NCBI GenBank assembly: GCA_019914945.1
Contig: CM034111.1
Location: forward strand, 2,666,001 to 2,730,000
Direction: 5' to 3'
DNA length: 64,000 nucleotides
Source of the DNA: Typha latifolia
Lineage: Eukaryota > Streptophyta > Magnoliopsida > Poales > Typhaceae
In this document: positions 11,401 to 24,858 of the stretch, in pieces
Position numbering within the stretch: the stretch's first letter is position 1
How the letters are laid out: every line of letters begins with the position of its first letter
Position numbers and translations under genes: made by a program
The notes under the pieces: generated by a model
The model's input: only the letters and a program-made list of their open reading frames with translations
Databases searched by the model: none
Told to the model about the DNA's origin: nothing

Positions 11401-14400
11401 CACAATACTCCATGAATGCAGGAGTCCTTCAGCCCATCAGACTCTCTTCCCTAATTCATAGAAGGCTACAACTTATGAATCATAATAAGGGACTGAAGCT
11501 TGACTCATTTGCTATACTGATTTCGTAATTCACTAACTCAGAGAAGGCACTCTATTCTATCTTATGATTTAGGACTGTTACTGTATTTCTTCTCTTGCTT
11601 GTCCTCAAGCTGCAGAGCAAACCTTTTGAAATTTGATGATGATGCTGCCTTATCAATTCGTTCAAAGATGAATGAGTTTATGTGGAAATAAAACTTCAAC
11701 CTTCTCACTTAATTGTGACGGGAAACTTTTAATGTCCTTTCTGCTTGGAATATTGAGTATGTTCTGGTAACTTTGACTTAGCAGTAGATTACACAACTTT
11801 AGGTATTGATTAGACTTTCTGTTAGCGAAAACAAATTTGCTCTCTACCTTCAGGAACTATAAAGGAGCATTTCACTTTCTCTCTTTCAGCATGATTATTA
11901 CTTAGCTATAGATTTTTAGTTATTATGCATCTATATTGAAACAACTCATAATTTGACTTAGCTTGTTTTTGGAGTTATATGTAAAGAGCCTTGGCTTCAC
12001 ATTTTTCTCATCTGTGATGTTTGGAATATGTTAATCATTCGTTATAATCTCTCTTTGTGGTTTTAAAAAAGAAGTGCTTTTAAAGCTAAGCATGTTCCAT
12101 CTTGAAAAATGCTGCTTTTTGACCTGCATTTTGGTTCTTTGTTTTATCGCTTAGAATGATTTGACTTCAGGGGCCTGGTTGATGGTCTGCCTTTCTTTGA
12201 GTTTCAAGTTTAATCTAAACTTCTAAAGGATTCCTTGCATATGCCTTTCTTGGACTTCCACACTCCTTTTAAATATATAGTCCAGTGACAGTCCTTCCAT
12301 GATGGGTTTTTAACATGTAAAATGCTGGTGGGTAACTATATATGCTAGTGGTTATGAAAACCTTAATCAGAATATTCTTTTTTCTGAGCAAACTGGAAGC
12401 TACATATTTCATTGTTTCTGGAGGAACATGTAGTCGCAGCCCTAGAAGTTATGAATTCCACCTTTCATTGTTGACCTTGATGGGCTTTTTGAAGAATGAT
12501 ATGACATTGCCTCTGCTGAGCTCTTATGTGAATAAATCATATATAACAAAGATTACTTATTGTTCCAATGTACTTGTTCTCTGTTGGGGTTTAATGGATT
12601 TCTTTCTAATTTTCAAGCATCTTCTTGAGGCAGTTCATGTGTGATGTCTAATCAATTGCTTTATGTCCTTTCTGCGATGAACTACTGCTCGACTGATTTT
12701 GTCAGTATAACCTACCCTGCTACTGGTGTCTGGTAGTAATTTTCTTTTTCTTTGTTTTGTTCCGAACAAGCTTCTATTATCCGTTGTTGAGGAAGGACTG
12801 ATATCTTTTGATCATCGGATTAAAGGATTCCATTTTCTTTTCCCCTATAAGTTCTGGAATGTAATAGTTTGTTCTATGTGATGTATCAGGAACATGTAGA
12901 GCATCTTTCCATCCTATTTGTGCAAGGGAGTCAAAGCATCAAATGGAGATATGGGGAAAGTTTGGAAATGACAATGTGATGCTCCATCATTCTTTCCTGC
13001 CAGTATCTTTATCTTTGCAGTTTCCTCACATGCTGATTTTGACATTGTCTTATTGGGTGCTTTTCTAGGTTGAGCTGCGAGCATTTTGTTCAAAGCACTC
13101 CACCATTCAAGATATTAGTAATGCCAAGAAAAACTTTAATAAGAAGACTGTTGGAGACGACTCTTTGGCAGGCAGGCCTTCACATGCAATTCTTGCCACC
13201 CGGAAGATACCAAAATTAAGATTTACCCGCAAGAATAGAGATAAAAGTATGGCACATGAATTGACAACTTCCAGTTCAGATAACATGGTCAAAACGGAGA
13301 CTAATGTGGAGAAGGATCTCGTGGCATCTAGACTTAAAAGGGCAGGTACTCAAGCAGTGCAAAGCAAGGAAATGGATACTGCTGGTGCTGCAGAGGGTGG
13401 GAATCTCACACAAAATTCTGCTGATGTTGCTGTTGTTCTTAGAAAGGTATAACATTTTTCAACTCTCCGATTGAAATGTATAGCATATAAAGTTTCAAAC
13501 CATTAATGTATACATTGATACTGTTCAGACATTATGCCTAAGCTTGTGCTTTGTAATTGTGCAGCTGATTGATCGTGGTAAAGTTAGTGTTGGTGATATA
13601 GCATCAGAGATAGGAATCTCATCGGATTCTTTAGAAGCAGCCCTTGTGGTACTTCTATATGTTCTCATTGAATCACTCTGAATGAGTAGGGTGCTAATTT
13701 TGCTAACTTATCCTTTTGCAGGGTGAAACCACCACATTCTCCCCCGGTTTGAAATTGAAGATAATCAAATGGCTTCAAAATTCAGTACATATGCCAGCTG
13801 TGCAGCATCTGAAAGACATAAGTAGCTCTGCTGTAGTGTCAGATAATAATTTTGATAGAGCTGCTGGTCCAAAAGCTCCAAATGATGATAATGTAAAGAG
13901 TCCATATGTTCTCAGCGATGACAAGGTCACAGCCATTGACATACCAGATCCTGTTCTTGTCAAATCATTACCACCAAGAAGAAGAACTAAAGGTAGCATT
14001 CAGATTCTGAAAGATAACAAAACATTATGTGCATCAGGAGTAGCTCATTTTCAGCAAAATGGTAATAATAAAATAGTTGATGAGACTGGTGATATTGCAT
14101 TTCTCCTCACTGAAGATATGAAAGGAGAGGCTAATGGCAAGATATCCTCTATCAGCAATCAGGAATGTATTAAAGAAGAAGAGTTTCAAGAAATGGTAAG
14201 TGGACTACCTTATATGTTATGATCTTCTGATTTTGTGCCTTAGATTGACTTAATTAGTACTTCTAGTGAAACTTAATGAGTATCATTCTAAGTTATTCTC
14301 TACTTCTTTTGAGTATTAGTTGAAGGTGATTAATAGTCTTTCCTTTTCCTTTTCTTTTTTGCAGCATTGATATTTTAATATCAGGCCTGACAACTGATAT

Positions 14401-17400
14401 GACCATTGCTTCTACTAATTTGTGAACTGCTTTATGTAACATCCTTGTTGGTTTGTTGTACAAGGTTTAGGCTATGAAACCCTATTTGAATGCTTGACTC
14501 GATCAGATTGCCGTCTAGAATTATCTCGATGGTGTAAGTTGAATTTACGTGATCTGGAGTCACCAATCATAAGCCAATTTCATCGTCACCCCATTTACTG
14601 AACTGATCTGTTAACTGCTATCTGATTCTACCTGTTCTTCCTAGAAATATGTTATCAGTCCTTGGCCAAATAGTTGGATTTCAGCCCAACAAACCTGATC
14701 AAACATATTGTGATCTCATATATGTTTACTGTATGTCTGTTGTTGCTATGGTACAGATCTACAATTTATTTTCTTGCATTGAGTGACCTCCGGCCTTTCT
14801 TAACTAGTTTTACTTCAGAAGATATGTGAAATTGCTGAGAAATAGCATTTGTACTTCAGCATTTTCATCTGTTCTTAATGCTTAAGCTAGTTTTATCCCT
14901 TAAAATCTTGACTTGGTAAGTGCTTCAATGATTATGAGTCTATGTGATCAGACTTTTTGTAGTTAGCCTAGAATTTGATCACTCTAGATGAACCACATTA
15001 GTAGAAATCTTCTGCTTTTCGCTACTGCCACTGAGTTTTTATATTCCATCTGACAGTTCTGACTCTGATGTTATGGTTTCTTTACTGACATATGATGCTT
15101 TTCTTAATTTTTTCATGTAATGTAGTTCTTTGATTTAATCAAGCATTATTTTATAGTTGATTGAACAACTTTTACAGTGTCGTATTCTTAATTTTTCTGG
15201 CAGACTGTAGGTGATTCCTTAAATTCTACTGATGCTAGTCCTCCTTTGGAGTTACTGTCAGGAGATAAAGGTAAAGAGTCTGCACTTGATGCTATCATTT
15301 TCTGTTCTCTAGTAACTACCAGTATTCATTTTTCATTAGTTTGTATGATTGACTGCCTATACAACCTTAGACTTATTAATAAACATGAAAATAAAGATCC
15401 TTTTTATGAAAGATCAAGAGTAAGTTATTTGTTTTGTAAATATCTGAAAGAAATCAGTTCTTTCATTACTTCAATTGTTCCTCCTAGCATTTGTTTCTAC
15501 TGTTGTTTTTAGCTTGGCTGTCTTGACTCTCTCTTGTTTATCTTTGTGTATTTGCTTTACTGTTTTTTTTTTCAGATTTGCCACTAGTTTTACATATTTT
15601 GATAGGTACGCCGCATTTTGAACTTGTTTTGCTTGGTATTGTGGTCTTAAAATTTGGATGATAGTAGTTATATTTTGGGCAGATGTAGATGACCCTTTTG
15701 TATGCTTAGATAAAGTAATCTTATTTAAATTTATGATTGAAATAATACTAGTAGATTTTGAAGAGAACTGGTAAGTTACCTAGTTAGTTGATATTGTGTT
15801 TGACAAAGTAGTGGTGTTAAAAAGCTATTAGAGAACAATAATTTCATATTTTACAATTGATAGGGGATATGCGAGTTTGTCAAGTGCCTACTTTAGTCAT
15901 GCATGAGAATGTTAGTAGAAGATCATTTATAATTTCTATCACTCTTTAGCTTAGCCTTATAGTTTTTGCCCCAATCTTGTCAAATCTGCTTGTTGAATTC
16001 ACTAATTTGCTTTGGTTAAAAGGTGCTATTATTCACAAACCACTAATATTAAGGATAAGAAAAGAAGTTAGGATATTTACTTGTCCTGTTATGCCCTTCC
16101 TATAGTTGCAACTTGCAACTGCAATTTTCACTTTATGGACTCATATGATTCTTATAGTATGGTTTGAACAGGAAATCCAGTCAAAAGAGAAAACTCTTTT
16201 GAGGCTGAACAGAAAGCACAACCAACTGAAGGTTTTTCTTCTTTGGATTCTGGTGCTAATCAGGCTAATGAAGCAAATGGCAGGGCAAATGCCTTAGCGA
16301 ATGGTTATTTGGGACATCTTGATCTATTTGGTGATCAGATACTGTCTGACAAACATATTCTCAAGTAAGATTCAGGAAAACATCTGGTGCAGTTGTTATA
16401 TGAATACTGATATGATAATTTAAAATCTTAGTAGAGAAGTAAACAGAATTTAAAGAAAATCTAGCATTAGCTAGAACCTTGTAACTTGTACTATATCACC
16501 TGCCATTGGGATGATCAAAGGGAAAGCTATCCCACTGCTCATCTTTTCCTAGATTCATTTTCTATTGGTCAGTTTGCTTCTCTTTTCAATTGCATTAGTA
16601 AATGCTCTGATATTTGTTCATATTTCCTTGTTTTCATTCCTGAAAGTACTGATGAAATTATATTAAACCTATAACTTTGTTTAACTATGCAGCTTTGGTG
16701 GATCCTGTTCTATTTCTTCTATTCACCCATTTATTAGAAAAAGGTTGATGCAAGTATGTGGCCATATGAAGCAGGAAACTTTGGAAGCACAATTTAGTGG
16801 TAAATCCTTATAACAATTCTATCAATAAGATCAAATAATGAATTATTCTTTCAAACTTATAATTATCCACAATATTTTAGATTGGCAACAAGTAATTGTA
16901 TTTTGATTTCCTCTTTTATCTTCTTTTTTCCTCCTCAAACAGAAGTAGCTAAATCTGCTGGTCCTTCGTGTAGTCGGCGGCACTTTCATTCTTCCTACGC
17001 TGATATGAACGAGAGATCTGATGTAGTGGGAATGGACCAGGTTTCCAAAGCCAACTCTTTGGGAATTTTGGAACTCTCTGTTGAAGATGAAGTGGAAGGA
17101 GAACTAGTGTATCTACAAAATAGGCTACTGAACAGTGCTGTTGCCATCAAGCATTGTTGTGGTCATGCACCTCTCTTTTTTTTTCTTCTTATTCTATGTT
17201 TATTCTCTTCCAAATAGTTTATGAAATTATTAAATAAGCTTTAAGAGTTTGGTTGTTCCCTGATTTTTTGTTTAATTCTTTCATTCGGTAAATTCTTGAC
17301 CATTCTATTAATATTGGGTTTATGCGACATTGCAGAAGGTTTGATGTTTAAGGTAGTTCAGAATCTTCCTGAAGAACTGGATGTGTCCATTAGAAGAAAA

Positions 17401-20400
17401 TGGGACCTGATTCTTGTGACCCAGTTTCTTCGTGAAATTAGGGAGGCAAAGAAACGTGGGAGAAAAGAGAGAAGGCATAAAGAAGCTCAGGCTGTACTTG
17501 CTGCAGCTACAGCTGCAGCTGCATCCTCCTCAAGAAACTCGGCACTAAGGAAAGATGCAAATGATGAGATAGTTCCCAGTAACCAAGAGGTTGTCACTCT
17601 GCTTTATGATCGGTTACCAGTCTCTCTGAAAATGTTATGCATGTTTGATTGCTTAACTTTTCTTTTGTTGATAGAGTCCTTTGAAGTTTAGTGGTGTTAC
17701 TGGGAGAGTTAGGCAACCATCTCCAGCAATGCCGCGGACAAAGGATTCTTCAAGATTGGCTCTCAATAAAGTCTCATCAGATAAGCATTCGGGTTTTCTC
17801 CAGATGCCGGATTTTGTAAAAGAAAATGCACTCTATTGTGATATCTGTATGCGAGTTGAGACAGTGTTGAACAGAATATTTGTATGTTTCAACTGCAAGG
17901 TGCTGATCTTGTTTTTACATGCTTCTCTCTACAGATCTGCTCTTTCTGTCACTAACTTCTGGTATATTTTGCAGGTTGCTGTTCATTTAGACTGCTATCG
18001 TAGTCTTAAGAATTTTATTGGCCCCTGGAGATGTGAAGTTTGTGAGCAGATGCCACTGCAGGCTACTAGTACTAGCAATCAAGCAGATAGTAGGGATAGA
18101 TTTCTGTTTGCTGCTGAGTGCAGTTTGTGTGGTGGTGCATCTGGTGCTTTCAGGAAGACAAAAGATGCGCAATGGGTTCATGCATTCTGTGCGGAGGTAA
18201 TAGGAATTATTCTTAGATAATATGTTTATTAGAGCTGGTTATTTTGTTTCTCTCACTTAATTTTTTTCCAAATTTTTTTTCTAGTGGTTGTTAGAGTCAA
18301 AATTCAAAAGGGGGCAGGAAAATCTGGTAGAAGGAATGGTAATGCATTCATCCGTATCAGGCCTTGCACATACTTGCTCCATGGCTATTTTATTTTTCTA
18401 TAGCTACTGATTGAAAGATCATTGCTCATATATAAAGCTTATATCATCATGCGCTATCTATACTAATTCTAGAAACTGAACTTCTCATGTAGAAGTTTTT
18501 GCTATATTTATTATCAGGATAATATTCCCAAGGAGAAAGATTTTTGTTGTATCTGTCAAAGGAATGTTGGTGCATGCCTCAAGGTTCAACTATTGCCTCG
18601 TTATCTCATCTTAGTGTATATGTGAATGATCAAGTATTGCAAAAGTTACACCAATTTTCTTTTTTCTTTTTTTGTTCATGCAGTGCAGCAATGGAGATTG
18701 TCAAATTATGTTTCATCCTTCCTGCGCTAGAGGCGCAGGTTTCTACATGAATACAAAAGGAGTTGGTGGCAGGCTACAGCATAAAGCTTACTGCCGAAAG
18801 CACAGTTCTGTGCAAAGAGAGGTCACTTTGTGCTTGTCTCGACAGATCTTTGACTCGTTCTTAATCATGCATAATTTGGTCATATGAGTCTGGTGTCCCA
18901 CATCTAGATGTGCACTGTTTGCATTTAAATATTAAAGATCTATGATGTATCAAGGAATTTGCAAGGGCACATATAACATATCTTTGCTTCACTTTTTTCT
19001 TCGCGTTCCCTTGTTTTTGAAAGTTTCTTTCAATATTGTACTGTCATCTTGATTCCTGATTTTAATGAGTTTCTTGAAGCAATTTACTTCTGATTTTGGA
19101 GAGGATTCTTAAAATTGAATTGAGAACTGCTGAACATTCCCTGAGTTAGTGAATTAGATGACAGTTTAGACTAAAACAGCACGGAGACATTCAAAATCAC
19201 AAGTAAAGCATTAATGAAATATGAGGGATGCTAATTTAGACGTAGGAGATGGTTATAAGGTTGTAGAACATAAGATTTCATCTGATAGATGATGAAACAT
19301 TAGGCAGATTACTTGAATTTTTTGAAAGGTAGTTGAGGTTATATGTGCAGTACAGGAGATAAACTTGGATATGCTATTAGACACTACAAACAAAGAAAAA
19401 TTACTCAGTTAGCAATTTGTAAACCTTCGGCAAGGGTATTAGGGATTTGTAGATTTGGTTTTTTTCTGGCCTTATCTTTTTGAAATTGAATTTTACATTT
19501 ACAATATTATCTAATAGATTCTCATTTTGCTTGTTTCTGAAAATTCCGCAGGCTGATAGTCAACAATATGAAGCTGAGGAGCTCAAGAGCATGAAAGATA
19601 TAAGGGTTAGTGGGAGTATATGTTACATCATATATATATTTGGGGATTTCTGTTCTGGAATATATGAATTAGAGATATACTTGTATTATAAAAAATAGGA
19701 AGTTAATTTTTTTCACCTTGGAGTACAAATTTATTCTTTATTACATTCTCTTACAAGCAAGTGTCTACTGCAAAATTGCTATGTGAATTTGGTTGTGATA
19801 GACCGTTTCTGGTGAAAAAATTGAAGCCCAATGAAAATTGAACTTGTAGGAATTGAAGTTTTATTTACAGGAGATATTGTCTTTCTATTGAGAATCCTGT
19901 TTATTTCTTTTCTAAAAGAAATACATTTATTTATTCATTTGAGTGATGGCCTCATTACAGGTTGAATTGGAGAAATTGCGCCTTCTTTGCGAGAGAATCA
20001 TTAAAAGAGAAAAGTTAAAGGTACATTAGTTCTTAATCACATCTGTAGTAGTTATCTTCTTTGTAATTCATACTACTTTAAGCCATGATCCAAAGTTTTG
20101 GTTGGTTTCTGTTTTGATCTGGAAAAAAAAAACATTTTGTGGAAAGGACTAGTTTCAGCTCAGTGTGGTCCGAAACCAGGTAGTTAGGATGGCTATTTAG
20201 ATTTCATCATCTGCTCATTAACTCTCCATCTGCAATAGGTCTTTCATCATTCTCGAAGAAGCTCCGTCTCTCCTTTTTTAATATAATCAATTTTATCTAA
20301 GCTGTTTGGTTATGAAGTTCATATTCTACATGTTTTATTGAATGTTATTCTTTAATGAACTTAGATGGGGAACTTATAAATTTGTTCTGTTGACTGGTTA

Positions 20401-21036
20401 ATCTTGGCAGAGAGACTTGGTTCTATGTTCACATGAGATACTTGCTTCAAAAAGGGATTATAATGCTTTTTCGGAGCTTTTGCGGAGTCCTTTCTATCCA
20501 CCTGGTGTGAGTTCAGAATCTGCCACGACTTCTATAAATAATAAGTCGTATAGTGGAATGATCCAAAGATCTGATGATGTCACAGTAGATAGTACTATTT
20601 CTGGAAAACGCACACTTAGGGTTTCTTTGCATAATAGAGATGTTGACAGACACACTGATGACAGCTCTACATCCCAACTTTCATTTAAACGAAAATTAGC
20701 TGACAGGGCATCATTTGCTGGTAAGCAACTTCCACAAAGACCACCATCTGTTGGCTTTAGAAACTCAGGGGAAGATGGAGAAAAAAAGTCCAAGTCAAGA
20801 AAGGTATTTGAATTGTTTTTTGTTTCTGAATTAATCAATTTATTTTTGAGGGTAATATTGACTTGGTATCTCTTAATTTACAGCCTACAGAAACTTTCCA
20901 GAAGGAGGTCGTAATGACATCTGACCAAGCGTCGAGGCAGAATCAGCGGCTTCCTAAGGGATTCGCTTATGTTCCAAAAGAAAAGCCACTCGCTGGAGAT
21001 TCTGAGTCTTGTGAACCACAAGAACCTGGTGGATAG
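8478..21036 (+). CDS. PHD / extended-PHD finger protein (BRPF/Jade-like reader)
   Basis: Nineteen exons, 1,496 residues: 8478-9741, 12890-12975, 13069-13446, 13565-13648, 13722-14195, 15204-15270, 16172-16364, 16693-16799, 16943-17161, 17336-17589, 17675-17899, 17975-18196, 18285-18338, 18518-18583, 18684-18821, 19552-19605, 19961-20020, 20411-20803, 20884-21036. All junctions keep one frame. It carries two PHD plus extended-PHD (C2HC-PHD) modules, at about residues 273-461 and 1096-1272, the arrangement used by histone-reader scaffolds. Motifs include CDFCCLGD, CDSCKVLVHQKCYG, HLFCSLWIPEVYVED and CDICMRVETV. Between them lie a helical LIDRGKVSVGDIASEIGI-type segment and a basic/Ala-rich stretch. 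It resembles the Arabidopsis PHD family protein At1g77800 (from memory). The least certain junction is the exon 9 donor at 17161/17162, chosen because the two nearby alternatives create a stop. Confidence 0.9.
9742..12889 (+). other. 3.1-kb first intron of the PHD gene
   Basis: This intron splits the first extended PHD finger, after the codons for CVRCSHG and before TCRASFHPICARES, with the split Gly codon restored on joining (G|GA). It is AT-rich. The short frames at 11334-11528 and 12342-12644 show no recognisable motif. I saw no clear transposon ends. Confidence 0.7.
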
Positions 21037-24000
21037 GACCAATGAAGAGCATGATGATGCTTTATCTTTTACTCCTGAAAAACATGAAATTATCCTTGTG
21101 GACAATCCAGAATGAGATTGGAGCTTGGTCTTCGTATTTGAAGTGCACATGAACCAAAAGAATGGATTAAATTGTGCTAGTCAATGCACGTGCACCACAG
21201 AGATCCAGCAATGATTGCAGAAAATTTTGTGGCCAACTTTGTATATCTATGTGAGAGAAATTGTACAGAGGGTGAGTGTGAGTGCTGATTAAAGTATGAC
21301 ACAGGCTTCCAGCGCCTTGTTGACTGCTAGCCTATGGCAGCCCAGTTGGAGGGTCACAAGGAAGCATCACTGTTTTAGTTGTATATGAGGAATATAGGGA
21401 TAATGTAGGATGCAGATTTTGTAAAATTATTTTGTACATTCTTACCATTGCATCAATTAAATACTTAGGTCTGAATTAATTGAGGCAAGTGAGATCATTT
21501 TGAATTGACAAGGTTTCTTTTCTAGTGTTATCTCATCTTTCAGGATTTGGAACGTTTAAACAAATGCAACAGTAAATTTATAACAAGGTGTACAATCCTT
21601 AACTGCCTTTGACTGTGGGATTACTGGCATGGATTACGTGTTGCAAGGTATGGCTCACTATTATCCTTGATGATCTTGTATTGTATCATGCTAAAGAGAA
21701 GGTAATCTCAAGAAATCATACTACTGTTGAATTGCAATTTTCATGTTTATCTTCTCAGAAAATTGATATGCTTATCGTGCAAAAATACTTTAATTTGGCA
21801 TTTGCTTGATATCTTAAGTTCATGGCGCAGAGTCTATAGTACATGTCCTTGTCAATTTTTAGTCCCGATGCTACTGTAATTGCAGGAAGTTATCCAGCAG
21901 GAGATTGAATTGATAATAAGTGTGCAAAATTATTGAGAGCTTTCACTTCACATAGCAACTGCAGGAACAATGACTTACTTTCACAAATGACTTGGGGCGC
22001 GTTTAGTTTTTGGACATTAAAAGCAATCTTTCTTATGATGGAAATGCATAACCTTGCCCTTGGGTAGTGCATGCGTCTGTTTTCACATAGCACTCACAAT
22101 AAGAAATCAGTTATCTAGATCTACGTCATTTCCTTGCCTAGATGTTTTTCTTTTCCTCGACTCAGTAACTTGATTAAGCTGGTTTCTCACTTTGTAGAGT
22201 ATAAGATATGCATCTGATGTGAGTTGCAGCTGCTGGATTGGTAGTGTCTGGCACCATAAAGTTGAATATAGGTTTATGTTCTTTTTTACAGTAAAGTGTA
22301 AACTGTTCTAAATTAGCAAACATATTTTGTCAATCTATTTTGATGTTTGCTGAGTCTGTTCTTTAGGGCATGCTCTCCTATACTAGCATATTTAGTTTTT
22401 TTTTTAAAATTGAGCAAGTTACGGTTGCGCGGTGGAACTTATTAGAGAGTGAAACTTATTAGGAGGTGCACTCTCTGATGCATGATTTTTTCCTTTGTGA
22501 TTAAAACTTTTATTTCTGTACCACACGATTATTTGTTCAGGCATTCCTTCGTCTGTCGAGAGTGATTTGGGTGATATATACCTAATTGATTTTAATAATT
22601 CTCAACAAGCATGTTAACGCATCATCAAGAGATGATTTTTTATCTGGAGGAACGTTATATGTTGCACATATACTAATGAAAGGTTGATTGACATTTATAT
22701 ACTTTTTGCCCCATCATTTCAGTGAAGGAAGATAATAAATCAGTTCATTTATATTAGCCTTATCGTCATTTGCGTCGATTTTGAAAAGAGTGATTTGTTT
22801 TTAGAAGTTACAGTTCGATGAAGTACCATTCAGGCGAAGTGACTCATCTTCTAAAAAGAAAAATTTAAAAGAGAAATAAAGCTATTTCTGATAGGTAAGA
22901 AATTTTTTTAAATATTTTTTGTAAGCTTCGTTTGTGTGAACTTGCCATTTATGTTCATTTTGAGCTTTCACCTGGTTCTTTCCCATTTGATACGAGTATA
23001 ATGCTATGGATCTGATGGCTGGTTAGCGATGATTGTACTGTGACTACTGATGAAGCTAGTTGTTGGTCAAAAGCTTAATAAACCAGTTACAGCTTACTTA
23101 TAATTTGACATTTTATAATTTGATAAATCAATTTATAGGTCTTTATGGGTATTTTTTGCAAATCGAGACACTATTTTTTTTTAAAGTCTGATGCATATTT
23201 TGCTATAGTAAAATTCACACAATATACATATATGATTAGTGTCCATTATTGCAAATCAAAGTATTAAATTCAGTTAAATTGGAAAAGCGCCGGCCTTTAT
23301 GTTGTGAACCCATTATTAGTTGTCTATATCTTACCTTTTTTTAGGTATGTATATTCTGCATCTTATCTTTGAGTCCTTTTACATCAGATTTCCAGTAGAA
23401 GCAAAATGAGGTATCTTAAATTTTGCTTGGAATCTCTTTCTTCAATGATTGCTGACGAGAATTTTCCAGCAAATTTTATTTCAAGTGGGGTTGTAGCATC
23501 TGTCTACTGAGTCTGACAGGTTGGAACAATCAAACTCCAGGCCGTTGCAATGGTATGTGGGTATCTGTACGCTTTGGTGAACTCGTTGTGACCATCCATT
23601 TTATACACCTTGTCTATAAGAGTGATCTATAGCCTGGCAATTCAAAGTTGGCAGTGTAGGTATGTATTGTAATGTGTTGGTATAAACAGCCAGAGAAAGC
23701 TGTCTGCTATGACTTAACACTGCAGCAGCATCAAGTTGCCAGCCATTAAGCCTCTAAAGAAATGCTATACGAACTCATATCTTTATCACAACACAACACA
23801 AATGGGCTGCTTGCGTTGGTAAGAGGTTTGTGAGTCCTGTCACAGTTTGCTGGCAAATAAACGATTGGGTGTCTTGAGATTTGGACGTGCCACATTCACC
23901 CAAGTATTGAATTGATATAAATAAAGATTAGATCGATGTAGGTTGTACCCGTATAAATCCCAGAGTCAGAGTCCCATGTATTCTTTTTGAGACAAAGATC

Positions 24001-24475
24001 AAAGTTTTCATCCGATAGCAAAATGCACAACATTTTTTAAAAGTAACAGGTTGACTGTATGGGGTAGGTAATTCTCTAGCCAAAACTTAAAACAAGAATA
24101 TAGAAGCTCATGTATGAATCCGTTGCCATCCTATGTCTGATGTATCTAGTATTCATTTCTTCTCTCTCCTATTGGCCTAGGTCAATCCAAACATTGGACG
24201 TACCCCTGTCAGAGTTCCAATTCTCCAACAACCATTCCAATTCAAGTGGGCCAATTGCGGGAAAGAGAAAAGTGGACAAAGTTCTTTCTTGCCTAACATG
24301 GACTAATTTCTCACCCAATTAAGCCATAATTAATACGGTCCCAACTATGCTAAGATAATGACATCGGAACTTTGGGGGAAAAATACCCCCACCAATCCCT
24401 TTGGGCTGAGAGAATCGCTCAACTCCGACATGGACAAGAAGGCCGGCACCGTCACCTCTTTTCCCTCTCTCACGC

Positions 24476-24485
24476 GCCACGTGGC
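24476..24485. promoter_or_regulatory. Palindromic G-box
   Basis: GCCACGTGGC is a perfect 10-bp palindrome with a CACGTG core, the binding site of plant bZIP and bHLH factors. It lies about 375 bp upstream of the galactosyltransferase ATG, in a locally GC-richer stretch that looks like its promoter. Confidence 0.55.
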
Positions 24486-24764
24486 AGAATGGCGATCTAG
24501 CCCACTTCGTCCAATCTGAGGCGGTAAGTTGACTGCCGGTACCCGTAAGCCATTGCGTTGCGGTCCCCGTCCAAAGCCAAAGTCCTCTGAAGGTTCCTTG
24601 TCATTTCTTCCGCTTTCTTCTTTGACGGCATTTCCTTGATTTTCTTTGAATTCTAATGAATGCAATCCTCTTAGTCTTCTTCGTCCTTCCCTTCTCTCCG
24701 CATCGATTCCATAAGCTTAAGTTCAAAGATCTTGGTCTTTGCTGAAGAGAGTAGAGAAGGGAAG

Positions 24765-24834
<70 letters not shown>
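24765..24834. repeat. Compound microsatellite (GT)10(GA)25 in the leader
   Basis: Twenty bases of GT repeats run directly into fifty bases of uninterrupted GA repeats, ending 24 bp before the galactosyltransferase start codon. It probably lies in the 5' UTR. Such a pure array should vary in length between individuals. Confidence 0.95.
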
Positions 24835-24840
<6 letters not shown>

Positions 24841-24858
24841 CGGTAAACGGTAAGATAG

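Larger units (their letters stand above)
21037..24858. other. Intergenic region between PHD and galactosyltransferase genes
   Basis: The first few hundred bases are probably the PHD gene's 3' UTR. From about 21.5 to 24.1 kb it is AT-rich, with scattered short frames lacking any motif. From 24.3 kb it becomes more GC-rich and holds the likely galactosyltransferase promoter, with a palindromic G-box and a compound microsatellite listed separately. Confidence 0.5.

Noticed and set aside
24345..24665. Minus-strand frame of 106 codons upstream of the galactosyltransferase
   Set aside because: No recognisable domain; overlaps the G-box-bearing promoter of a plus-strand gene.
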